Shown here: piece by piece, positions 45,608-53,393 of the stretch
How positions within the stretch are numbered: the first letter of the stretch is position 1
Layout: each line of letters begins with the position of its first letter
Source of the DNA: Roseateles_B flavus
GTDB taxonomy: Bacteria; Pseudomonadota; Gammaproteobacteria; Burkholderiales; Burkholderiaceae_C
Length of the DNA stretch: 64,000 nucleotides
NCBI RefSeq assembly: GCF_039872765.1
Contig: NZ_JBDPZC010000011.1
Coordinates: 102,053-166,052 of the forward strand
Direction of reading: 5' to 3'
Program-made: the position numbers and the translations under genes
The notes under the pieces: generated by a model
The model's input: only the letters and a program-made list of their open reading frames with translations
Database searches by the model: none
Told to the model about the DNA's origin: nothing

Positions 45608-46585
45608 ATGAAGAGTTTGAAGCAAGCTGCACGAGGCAGCGCCCGTGCCCTGCTGATCGGCCTGGTGGCCGCTGCGGCCCTGGCCGGTTGCGGCGGGGGC
45701 AGTGAGCCCATTGAGGCCTTTGCGCCCACGCGGCTGGTCGCCTTCGGCGACGAGGCCAGCGTGCTGACGGCGGACGGTCGCAAGTACAGCGTCAACGCGA
45801 TCAACTCCGTCAGCAACACGGTGGACTGCGCCAGCAATCCCCTGTGGATCCAGGCCCTGGCCAATCGCTACGGCATGGTGTTCCCGCAGTGCAATCCCAG
45901 CAACCTGGCCGCGCCGCAGGGGCGGATCATGGCCGCCAACGGCGCCAAGGTCGATGACGTCCGCGCGCAGCTGGACCGCTACCTGGCCAGCGACGTGATG
46001 ACGGAGCACACCCTGGTGACGCTGTTCGTCGGCACCCATGACATCCTGGGGCTCTATGCGCAGTACCCGGCCCAGTCGGAGGGTGACCTGATGAGCGCGG
46101 CGGGCGATGCCGGCCGCCAGCTGGGCGAGCTGGCCGTGCGCATGATGCGCTCGGGCGGCCGCACGCTCGTGGTGTCCCTGCCCGATGTCGGGGCCACGCC
46201 CTTCGCCTTCCAGGAACGCAACAACCGCCCGCCGGTGCGCGAGGGGCTCAACCGCGCGCAGTTCCTGTCGGCGCTGACCACGGCCTTCAACACCGAGCTG
46301 TACCGCGCCCTGGGCGCGCTCAATGACGGCCGCCTGGGTGCGCTGGTGCTGGGCGACGACATGTCGACCTCGTTCACGAAGTACCCCGGCCAGTATGGCC
46401 TCACGGACATCATGAACCCGGCCTGCCAGGCCACGGCGAGTCTGCCCAATTGCACGATGAACACCCTGGTCGGTGGGGCGACGGTCCAGACCTTCCTGTG
46501 GGCCGACGACCGCCGCCTCGGTCCGGCCGGGCACTCCACGCTGGGCAACCTCGCCCTGGCCCGCGTGCTGCGCAACCCGCTCTGA
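45608..46585 (+). CDS. SGNH/GDSL-like lipoprotein with altered active-site motifs
   Basis: A 325-residue lipoprotein; the signal peptide ends in the lipobox LAGC before a Gly/Ser linker. The fold looks like an SGNH/lecithinase-type hydrolase. The block I motif is VAFGDEAS rather than FGDSxS, block III is FVGTHDIL rather than GxND, and the C-terminal block is ADDRRLGPAGH. The nucleophile Ser position is therefore changed or shifted by two residues. It may be a divergent esterase or a non-catalytic binding protein. GGAG lies 7 bp before the ATG. It follows the Sua5 gene by 20 bp and ends with a terminator. Confidence 0.72.
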   Translation: MKSLKQAARGSARALLIGLVAAAALAGCGGGSEPIEAFAPTRLVAFGDEASVLTADGRKYSVNAINSVSNTVDCASNPLWIQALANRYGMVFPQCNPSNLAAPQGRIMAANGAKVDDVRAQLDRYLASDVMTEHTLVTLFVGTHDILGLYAQYPAQSEGDLMSAAGDAGRQLGELAVRMMRSGGRTLVVSLPDVGATPFAFQERNNRPPVREGLNRAQFLSALTTAFNTELYRALGALNDGRLGALVLGDDMSTSFTKYPGQYGLTDIMNPACQATASLPNCTMNTLVGGATVQTFLWADDRRLGPAGHSTLGNLALARVLRNPL

Positions 46586-46657
46586 CGCAGGCGCCGGCAC
46601 CGGCCTGTCGGCCGCCTGCGGGCTCGCAGGCACGACATCCTCAAGTTCGCTGATTCC

Positions 46658-46687
46658 ACCCCGACACCGGCAACGGTGTCGGGGTTT
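46658..46687 (+). terminator. Rho-independent terminator after the SGNH lipoprotein
   Basis: ACCCCGACACCG - GCAA - CGGTGTCGGGGT followed by TTTT; a 12-bp perfect stem. Confidence 0.9.
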
Positions 46688-46718
46688 TTACTTCTTAGAG
46701 TCATGATCTGGCCAGCCT

Positions 46719-46755
46719 ATAGTGCTCGACATTAAAAGCGAACGATCGTTCGTTT
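46719..46755 (+). promoter_or_regulatory. Promoter and TetR-type palindromic operator of the lipase-ompW pair
   Basis: TATAGT (46719-46724) is a good -10 element. From about 7 bp past the predicted start point lies the perfect 14-bp palindrome CGAACGATCGTTCG (46739-46752), which extends to 24 bp with one mismatched pair. A roadblock site of this symmetry is typical of TetR-family repressors. No TetR gene is in the window. Confidence 0.6.
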
Positions 46756-46801
46756 TTGTTGTCCTGATCCCCAATCCATGCCGACTGCAGAGGTACGCAC
46801 G

Positions 46802-48160
46802 ATGAGCAAGTTCAACCTGGCGATGCTGGCAATCAGCGTCGCAGCACTGTCCGCCTGTGGCGGCGGCACCAGCGAAAGCCGCGATGAACCGCCCGCCGCT
46901 CGCGGCACCATCATCTACGGCACGCTGGCGGGTCACGCCACCCAGGCCCAGATCGATGCCGGCACCTCCGCGAGCGGCCTGCAGCCGCTGTCGGGCAAGG
47001 CCAAGTGCGAGGTCGACGTCCGCTACGTCTACTACATGACCCGTGACCCGCAAGGCCAGCCGGCCACGGCCTCGGCGGGCGTCCTGGTGCCCACCGGCAC
47101 CGATGCCGCCTGCACGGGCAGCCGCCCCGTGCTGCTGTATGCCCATGGCACCGCCACGCAGAAGAGCTACAACCTGGCCGACGTCACCAACAACCGCGAA
47201 GCCTCGCTGATGATGGCCATGTACGCCGCCCAGGGCTTCATCGTGATCGCCCCCAACTTCCTGGGCTACGAGCGTTCGAGCCTGAGCTTCCACCCCTACT
47301 TGAATGCCGAGGCGCAGGCCGTGGACATGGTGGACGGCCTGCGCGCCGGCCTGGCCCACCTGAAGGCGGAAAGCGGCACCAAGCCCTCCGACAAGCTGCT
47401 GCTCGCCGGCTACTCGCAAGGCGGCCATGTGGCCCTGGCCACCCACAAGATCATCGAGCGCGACTACAGCGGCGAGTTCAAGATCACCGCATCGGCGCCG
47501 ATGTCCGGCCCGTACAACCTGGTGGGCTTCGGTGATGCCGTGGTCAATGTGCAGGCCAATGCAGGCGCCACGATCTTCTCGATGCTGCAGCTGACCAGCT
47601 ACCAGAAGTCCTACGGCAACATCTATGCCTCGCCCAGCGAGGCCTACCAGGCGCCCTTCGATGCGTCTGCCGAGACCCTGCTGCCCACGGACACCCCCAT
47701 TGCCGACCTGATGGCCGCCGGCAAGCTGCCCGCCGATCCGACCTTCACCAAGCTGTTCGGAACGGGCGGCCTGCTCAAGGACAGCTTCAGGGCCAGCTAC
47801 GCCACCTCCAACTTCCGCAAGGCGCTGCAGACCAACACCCTGCTGGGCCTGAACACCAAGCGCCCGATCGCCCTGTGCGGCGGCAAGGCCGATCCCACGG
47901 TGTTCTACGACCTCAACACCGGTGTCGCCGCCGCGGACCTCAAGGCCCGAGGCATGCCGCTGATGGGCGTCTACGACCTGGAAACCCTCAGCTCCCTGCC
48001 CGCCGGCGCCGCCGGACAGACCGTCTATTACGGCTTCCAGCAGGCGAAGGCGGCGGCCGGCAGCTCGGCTCAGGCTCAGTACCACGGCGGGCTGGTGCCG
48101 CCGTTCTGCAACGCCCTGGCACGCGGCTTCTTCCAGCAAGTGCTGGCCGCCGGCCTCTGA
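46802..48160 (+). CDS. Lipase/secretory lipase-like alpha/beta-hydrolase lipoprotein
   Basis: A 452-residue lipoprotein (lipobox LSAC, then a Gly-rich linker). The nucleophile elbow is LLAGYSQGGHVALA. RPVLLYAHGTATQ provides the oxyanion region, and a His late in the chain (YHGGLVPPFC) could complete the triad. Large alpha/beta-hydrolases of this type include secretory lipases and esterases of bacterial surfaces. The ATG at 46802 is preferred because the lipoprotein signal begins there; an in-frame ATG at 46778 is possible. It is followed 25 bp later by an ompW-like gene. Confidence 0.85.
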   Translation: MSKFNLAMLAISVAALSACGGGTSESRDEPPAARGTIIYGTLAGHATQAQIDAGTSASGLQPLSGKAKCEVDVRYVYYMTRDPQGQPATASAGVLVPTGTDAACTGSRPVLLYAHGTATQKSYNLADVTNNREASLMMAMYAAQGFIVIAPNFLGYERSSLSFHPYLNAEAQAVDMVDGLRAGLAHLKAESGTKPSDKLLLAGYSQGGHVALATHKIIERDYSGEFKITASAPMSGPYNLVGFGDAVVNVQANAGATIFSMLQLTSYQKSYGNIYASPSEAYQAPFDASAETLLPTDTPIADLMAAGKLPADPTFTKLFGTGGLLKDSFRASYATSNFRKALQTNTLLGLNTKRPIALCGGKADPTVFYDLNTGVAAADLKARGMPLMGVYDLETLSSLPAGAAGQTVYYGFQQAKAAAGSSAQAQYHGGLVPPFCNALARGFFQQVLAAGL

Positions 48161-48185
48161 AGACGACATCCAGGAGCATCAAGAC

Positions 48186-48860
48186 ATGAAAGCAAACCAC
48201 ATCCTGTGTGCCGGCCTGCTGGCCTTGGCTGCAGCGGGCGCCCAGGCCCAGCACACCGTCTACCTTGGCGGCGCCCACATCGACGTCGATGCCACCATGC
48301 CCCCGCTGACCGGCGGTCCGGCCATCCCCGCCCCGGGCGCGCTGCTGCGCATCGGTTCGGCCGAAACCCTGGGCTTCGGCTACACCTACCGCTATTCGCC
48401 GCAATGGAGCGCGGAGGTGGCGCTGGGCTTGCCGCCGGCGCACAAGGTCTATGGCGCCGGTTTCATCCAGGCTTTCGGCCAGGTCTCGGTGGTCGAGCAG
48501 ATGCCGCCCACGGTGTTCGCCAACTACCACTTCGTGAACCTGTGGCAGCGGGTCCAGCCCTTTGTGGGTCTGGGGATCAACTACACCCGCTTCACCAAGA
48601 CCCGCAGCACGCCGTCCGGCGATGCGGCATCGGGCGGCCCCACCAGCATCAAGCTGTCGGACTCCTGGGGCCTGGCCGGCCACGTGGGCCTGACGGTCGT
48701 GTATGACAAGCACTGGTCCCTGGTGGCCACCGTGGCGCGGGCCGACGTCAAGAGCGACATGACCGCCGTGACCCAGACCCGCGACGGCGAGATCACCCGC
48801 AGCACGCGGATCAACTTCCGCCCCACGGTCTACAGCCTGTCGCTGGGCTACAGCTTCTGA
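48186..48860 (+). CDS. OmpW family outer-membrane protein
   Basis: A 224-residue outer-membrane beta-barrel. The signal peptide ends at AQAQ, and an eight-stranded OmpW/AlkL pattern of alternating aromatic residues closes with YSLSLGYSF. ANYHF and VQPFVGLGINYTRF are family-typical. OmpW/AlkL proteins pass small hydrophobic molecules through the outer membrane. AGGAG precedes the ATG. Pairing with a surface lipase suggests uptake of its products. Confidence 0.92.
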   Translation: MKANHILCAGLLALAAAGAQAQHTVYLGGAHIDVDATMPPLTGGPAIPAPGALLRIGSAETLGFGYTYRYSPQWSAEVALGLPPAHKVYGAGFIQAFGQVSVVEQMPPTVFANYHFVNLWQRVQPFVGLGINYTRFTKTRSTPSGDAASGGPTSIKLSDSWGLAGHVGLTVVYDKHWSLVATVARADVKSDMTAVTQTRDGEITRSTRINFRPTVYSLSLGYSF

Positions 48861-48953
48861 TCGGGCGCTGAGCCCCGCGGCGCCATGGCGCTCATCCCCT
48901 GACGATGGGGGACGCGGCCCACTTCGGGAGAGGTGGGCCGCTACACTGCAGCC

Positions 48954-49676
48954 ATGTCTGTTCTGCTGGCTCTGGATAGTTCCACTGAAACCCTGGTTGT
49001 GGCCTTGAGCCGCGAGTCCGGGCTGCTGTCTCATGAGAGTGAGGGCGGCGCCCGGGCCAGTGAGCAGATGGTGCCGCAGGCCATGGCCCTGCTGGCGCAG
49101 GCCGGCCTGACGCTGGCCCAGCTGGATGCCATCGCCTTTGCCGCCGGCCCCGGCGCCTTCACCGGCCTGCGCACCGCCTGCGCCGTGGCCCAGGGCCTGG
49201 CCTTTGGCGCCGCCAGGCCGGTCCTCCCCATTGACAGCCTCCTGCTGGTGGCCGAGGACCTCCGACTCCAGCTGGCGCCTGCCGACCTGGCGGGCACTTG
49301 CTGGGTGCTGATGGACGCGCGCATGAACGAGGTCTACGCCGCGGCCTACCGCTGGCTGGGCGATCGCTGGGAGACGCTGCGTGCGCCGGCTCTGTATGGG
49401 CTGCCCGCCTTGATCGAGGCCTTGCGCGGGCTCCCGCCGCAGGCTGTCGCCGGCAATGCCCTGACCGCTTTCGCCCAGGATCTCGCACCGGCGCTGCCGG
49501 CCGGCATCGTCCAGGCCTCGCAGGCGCGCTCGCGTGCTGCAGCGCTGGGCTCGCTGGCCCGCCAGGCCTTTCTGGCCGGCCGTGCGGTCGATGCCGCTGA
49601 AGCCATGCCGGTCTACGTGCGTGACAAGGTCGCCCAGACCACCGCCGAACGCCTGGCTGCCAAGGGGGGCGCATGA
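48954..49676 (+). CDS. tsaB: tRNA threonylcarbamoyladenosine biosynthesis protein TsaB
   Basis: A 240-residue ASKHA-fold protein that supports TsaD in t6A formation. LLALDSSTETLVVAL and FAAGPGAFTGLRTACAVAQG are diagnostic. I chose the ATG at 48954 over an upstream GTG because the family starts there. Its stop overlaps a tiny ORF (ATGA) that leads into rimI. Confidence 0.95.
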   Translation: MSVLLALDSSTETLVVALSRESGLLSHESEGGARASEQMVPQAMALLAQAGLTLAQLDAIAFAAGPGAFTGLRTACAVAQGLAFGAARPVLPIDSLLLVAEDLRLQLAPADLAGTCWVLMDARMNEVYAAAYRWLGDRWETLRAPALYGLPALIEALRGLPPQAVAGNALTAFAQDLAPALPAGIVQASQARSRAAALGSLARQAFLAGRAVDAAEAMPVYVRDKVAQTTAERLAAKGGA

Positions 49677-49729
49677 GCGCTCGCCTGGACCTGCAGCGGC
49701 ACGCGGCCGGCCTGGAGGCTGCTTCGTGA
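49673..49729 (+). CDS. 18-codon coupling mini-ORF between tsaB and rimI
   Basis: An ATG overlaps the tsaB stop (ATGA, 49673-49676). The frame runs 18 codons and stops in TGA at 49727-49729, which overlaps the GTG start of rimI (GTGA). It contains the GGAGG ribosome-binding site of rimI. It may serve re-initiating ribosomes rather than encode a functional peptide. Confidence 0.4.
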   Translation: MSARLDLQRHAAGLEAAS

Positions 49730-50229
49730 GCGCCTGCCTGGCTGTGTCGGCGGCGCCCCGGCTGCGCCGCATGCAGATCCCCGACCTGGAAGCGGTGCTG
49801 GCCATCGAGAACCAGGTCTATGAGTTTCCCTGGACCCGCGGCAACTTCATCGATTCCCTCGCGGCCGGCTACGAGGCCTGGCTGCTGGAGGACGGGGGCA
49901 TGGCGGTGGGCTACTTCCTGGCGCTGCAGGGCGTGGACGAGATGCATCTGCTCAACATCAGCGTGGCGCCCGCCTCGCAAGGGCGGGGCCATGCACGCCA
50001 GATGCTGGACGCCCTGTGCCGGCTGTGCCGCCAGTCCGGCTGCCTTCAGCTGTGGCTGGAGGTGCGGCTGGGCAATGAACGGGCGCGCCAGCTGTATCGC
50101 CGCTATGGCTTCGCCGAGGTCGGCCGGCGCCGCGCCTACTATCCCGCCGCACAAGGCCAACGTGAGGATGCCGTGCTGATGAGCCTGCAGCTGGCGGCAC
50201 AGCCCCTGAACCCGGAGGTGCAGCCATGA
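49726..50229 (+). CDS. rimI: Ribosomal protein S18 alanine N-acetyltransferase RimI
   Basis: A 167-residue GNAT enzyme that acetylates the N-terminus of ribosomal protein S18. IENQVYEFPWTRGNF is the RimI signature, ISVAPASQGRGHARQML binds acetyl-CoA, and LEVRLGNERARQLYRRYGF follows. The GTG start at 49726 has GGAGG 7 bp upstream. tsaB-rimI adjacency is common in proteobacteria. The stop overlaps a second mini-ORF. Confidence 0.93.
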   Translation: MSACLAVSAAPRLRRMQIPDLEAVLAIENQVYEFPWTRGNFIDSLAAGYEAWLLEDGGMAVGYFLALQGVDEMHLLNISVAPASQGRGHARQMLDALCRLCRQSGCLQLWLEVRLGNERARQLYRRYGFAEVGRRRAYYPAAQGQREDAVLMSLQLAAQPLNPEVQP

Positions 50230-50291
50230 GCCCGGCCCTCTGCCATCAGGTCTCGCGCCTGCCACGAGCCCTGCGAAGGAGCCCCCTGTGA
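50226..50291 (+). CDS. 21-codon coupling mini-ORF between rimI and the uracil-DNA glycosylase gene
   Basis: The same design as the mini-ORF before rimI. ATG overlaps the rimI stop (ATGA, 50226-50229), 21 codons follow, and the TGA at 50289-50291 overlaps the GTG start of the next gene (GTGA). AAGGAG for the next gene lies inside it. The peptide is basic with one Cys. Confidence 0.4.
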   Translation: MSPALCHQVSRLPRALRRSPL

Positions 50292-51247
50292 GCTGGGATG
50301 CGCGCCAACGCGCGATGCTGGAGGCCATGGGCCTCAAGGTCTGGATGCCGCTGCCCAACGCCCCGGGCGAGCCGGCCTCGACCTCTTCCGCGGTGACGGC
50401 CGGCAAGGCGGCGCCGGTGTCGGATCTGGCCCTTGCCGAGCGCCCTGCGCAGGCCCCTCTGCAAAAGGCGCCAGCACCCGAGCCTGCCGGCCGTGACGGT
50501 GGCCGTAGCACTGGCCGTCCGGCCGCACCGCCCCGTGCGGTGCAGGTCCCCGCGCCGGCACCGGCTGCCGCCGAACCACCGGCTGCGAGCGCCCTCCAGG
50601 CGCTGCTCCCAGCGGCCCTGGGGGCGGCGCAGGGCGAGCGTGCCGCGGCCATCCAGGCCATGGACTGGGCCCAGCTGCGCGACAGCGTGGCGTCCTGCCG
50701 CGCCTGCGGGCTCTGCGATGGACGGCAGCGGACCGTCTTCGGCGTGGGCCACGAGCAGGCCCACTGGATGATCATCGGTGAGGCGCCCGGCGAGCAGGAG
50801 GACCTGCAGGGCGAGCCCTTCGTCGGCCAGGCCGGCAAGCTGCTGGACAACATGCTGCGTGCCCTGGGCCTGACCCGAGGCGGCGCAGAGGCGGTGCAGC
50901 AGGTCTTCATCGCCAACACCCTGAAGTGCCGGCCGCCGCGCAACCGCAATCCCGAACCTGCCGAGCTGGCCCAGTGCCTGCCTTATCTGCAGCGTCAGAT
51001 CGAGCTGGTGAAGCCCCGCATCATCCTGGCCCTGGGCCGCTTTGCCGTGCAGACCCTGCTTCAGCGCAGCGAGGCCATCGGCCGGCTGCGCGGCCAGGTC
51101 CACGACTACCAGGGCATCCCGGTGGTGGTCAGCTACCACCCGGCCTACCTCCTTCGCAACCTGCCTGACAAGGCCCGGGCCTGGGAAGACCTGTGCCTGG
51201 CTCAAGCGGTCTACCGGCGGCAGCTGGGCGAGACGGGAGCGGGCTGA
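50288..51247 (+). CDS. Family 4 uracil-DNA glycosylase (4Fe-4S)
   Basis: A 319-residue DNA-repair glycosylase. Cys137 and Cys140 in SCRACGLC begin the Fe-S ligands. IIGEAPGEQEDLQGEPFVGQAG is split over the active-site region, with later FIANTLKCRPPRNRNP and SYHPAYLLR motifs. The catalytic core is about 200 residues. It is preceded by an unusual Ala/Pro-rich extension of about 120 residues that begins with a conserved-looking helix (SWDARQRAMLEAMGLKVW). The GTG start has AAGGAG 7 bp upstream. Confidence 0.93.
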   Translation: MSWDARQRAMLEAMGLKVWMPLPNAPGEPASTSSAVTAGKAAPVSDLALAERPAQAPLQKAPAPEPAGRDGGRSTGRPAAPPRAVQVPAPAPAAAEPPAASALQALLPAALGAAQGERAAAIQAMDWAQLRDSVASCRACGLCDGRQRTVFGVGHEQAHWMIIGEAPGEQEDLQGEPFVGQAGKLLDNMLRALGLTRGGAEAVQQVFIANTLKCRPPRNRNPEPAELAQCLPYLQRQIELVKPRIILALGRFAVQTLLQRSEAIGRLRGQVHDYQGIPVVVSYHPAYLLRNLPDKARAWEDLCLAQAVYRRQLGETGAG

Positions 51248-53352
51248 TGGCCGAGGGCGACAGCGCACTGGAAGAGCTGCAACGCGCCCTCCACGGCGCC
51301 CTCGACGAGGCGCAGATGCTGCGCCTGCTGGCCGACAACGTGCCCGTGTTGATGGCGCTCTACGAAGCCCACACCTTCCACTGCCGATTCGCCAACCTCG
51401 CCTATGCCCGCACCTTCGGTCACAGCACCCGCTCGGTGCTGGGGCGGACCTTTTCCGAGGTCATCGGCGAGGAGGCTGCACGCCAGATCCAGCCCTATGT
51501 GGACCAGGTCATGCAGCGCGGCGCGGCCGTGCGCTATGAGCGGCAGATGCAGGCGCCGGACGGCCGCCCGCATTGGCTGGAAGTCAATCTGCTGCCGCAG
51601 TTCGCACCGGGGCAGGGGGCGGGCAGCCCGGTCATTGGCGCCTTCGTGCTGATCAATGACATCAGCGAGCGGCGCAGCGCCGAGGCGGCCCTGCGCGAGT
51701 CCGAGGAGCGCCTCGACAAATTCATGCAGGCCACGGTGGAGGGCATCCTCTTCCACAAGGGCGGCATCATCACCGATGCCAACCCGCCCCTGTGCGAGCT
51801 GGTGGGCTACCGGCTGGACGAGCTCGTCGGGCAGCCGGCCCTGAACTTCGTCGCGCCCGACATGCGGCCCAAGGTCAACAGCGTGATGATGGCGGGCCAG
51901 GAGCTGCGCTACGAATCCGCCATCGTGCACCGCAGCGGCGAGCGCATTCCGGTGGAATTCATCGTGCGCACGCTGGAGCGCCAGGGCGAGCGCCTGCGCA
52001 TGACCATCATCCGCGACATCCGCGAGCAGCTCGCCACGCAGGCCCGCATCCACCACCTGGCGCACCACGATCCCCTGACCCAGCTGCTCAATCGCGCCGC
52101 CTTCATGGAGCGCATGCAGGCCCGGCTGGAGGACGCTCATGTGCCGCCGCGCTCGCTGGCCCTGCTCTTCATCGACCTGGACAATTTCAAGCGCGTCAAC
52201 GACTCCCTGGGCCATCTGGAGGGCGACAAGGTCCTGGGCACGGTGGCGGACCGCGTCAGCGCCTGCCTGCGCAGCACGGACCTCGTCGGCCGCTTTGGCG
52301 GCGATGAATTCGTGGTGCTGCTGGCCGATGTCCACAGCCGCGCCGATGTGCAGGCCGTGCTGTCGGCCCTGCTGGCGGTGGTGGAGGTGCCGGTCCAGGC
52401 AGACGGGCGCGACCTCTCGGTGACGCCTTCCATCGGCGTGGCCATGTATCCCGAGCACGGTTCAAGCGCCGAGGAGCTGATCCAGCACGCTGACGCCGCG
52501 ATGTACCTGGCCAAGGCCAGCGGCCGCGCCAACTACCGCTTCTTCGAGCCCGAACTGGCCGAGCGCGCCTATGCCGACCTGGTGCTGGAAGCCGAGCTCG
52601 CCCTGGCCCTCACCCGCGACGAATTCCAGCTCTTCTACCAGCCCCAGATCGACGCCCGCAGCGGCCAGCTGCGCGGTGCCGAAGCCCTGCTGCGCTGGCG
52701 CCATCCGCAGCGCGGCCTGCTGACGCCGGACGCCTTCATCGACGTCGCGGAGCGTCACCGCCTGATGCTGCCGCTCAGCGAGTGGGTGATGCGCGAGGCC
52801 GCACGCCAGAGCCGGGACTGGCATGAACGCGGTATCGCGGCCGTGCCCATTGCGGTCAATCTCAGCAGCATGCAGTTCCGGCTGGAGGATTTCGACCGCG
52901 TGGTGGCCCTGGTGCTGCAGGACGCCGGCGTGCCCGGGACCTGGCTGGAGCTGGAGCTCACCGAGCGCATGCTCATGGACGACATCGAGCGCGTACCGGC
53001 CCTGCTGCAGGCCCTGCGCGCCCTGGGGCTGAGCATCTCGGTCGACGACTTCGGAACGGGCTACACCTCCCTGTCCCACCTGGGGCGCCTGCCGGTGGAC
53101 AAGCTCAAGATCGACCAGAGCTTCGTGGCCGGCCTGCCCGGCGACAGCAAGGCTGTGGCCATCACCCGGGCCATCGTGCAGATGGGCTTGGGCCTGGGGC
53201 TGCAGGTCAGCGCCGAGGGGGTGCGTGACGCGGGCCAGGCGCAGCTGCTGGGCGACTGGGGCTGCCACAGCCTGCAGGGCGAGCTGATCGGCCCGCCCAT
53301 GCCCGCGGCCGAATTCGAGCACTGGCTGAGCCAGCGCCGGGCCGCGTCCTGA
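51247..53352 (+). CDS. PAS-PAS-GGDEF-EAL cyclic-di-GMP turnover protein
   Basis: 701 residues with PAS domains at about 20-150 and 155-270, GGDEF at about 275-430 and EAL at about 445-695. The cyclase motif RFGGDEF is intact, with an RSTD I-site five residues before it. EAL residues AEALLRW, LELTER, DDFGTGYTSL and KIDQSF are present. The loop normally reading EGVET is EGVRD, and the QGY-like end is LQGELIG, so hydrolysis may be altered. Its start overlaps the glycosylase stop by 1 nt (TGATG). Confidence 0.93.
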   Translation: MAEGDSALEELQRALHGALDEAQMLRLLADNVPVLMALYEAHTFHCRFANLAYARTFGHSTRSVLGRTFSEVIGEEAARQIQPYVDQVMQRGAAVRYERQMQAPDGRPHWLEVNLLPQFAPGQGAGSPVIGAFVLINDISERRSAEAALRESEERLDKFMQATVEGILFHKGGIITDANPPLCELVGYRLDELVGQPALNFVAPDMRPKVNSVMMAGQELRYESAIVHRSGERIPVEFIVRTLERQGERLRMTIIRDIREQLATQARIHHLAHHDPLTQLLNRAAFMERMQARLEDAHVPPRSLALLFIDLDNFKRVNDSLGHLEGDKVLGTVADRVSACLRSTDLVGRFGGDEFVVLLADVHSRADVQAVLSALLAVVEVPVQADGRDLSVTPSIGVAMYPEHGSSAEELIQHADAAMYLAKASGRANYRFFEPELAERAYADLVLEAELALALTRDEFQLFYQPQIDARSGQLRGAEALLRWRHPQRGLLTPDAFIDVAERHRLMLPLSEWVMREAARQSRDWHERGIAAVPIAVNLSSMQFRLEDFDRVVALVLQDAGVPGTWLELELTERMLMDDIERVPALLQALRALGLSISVDDFGTGYTSLSHLGRLPVDKLKIDQSFVAGLPGDSKAVAITRAIVQMGLGLGLQVSAEGVRDAGQAQLLGDWGCHSLQGELIGPPMPAAEFEHWLSQRRAAS

Positions 53353-53393
53353 GGGCCGGCGACCTGGCGGCAGCCGGTCCCTACAATGCCCGG

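Noticed and set aside
46739..46755. The CGAACGATCGTTCG palindrome read as a terminator
   Set aside because: A T-run follows, but a better terminator ends the upstream gene 50 bp earlier. The palindrome sits just after a good -10, so an operator is more likely.
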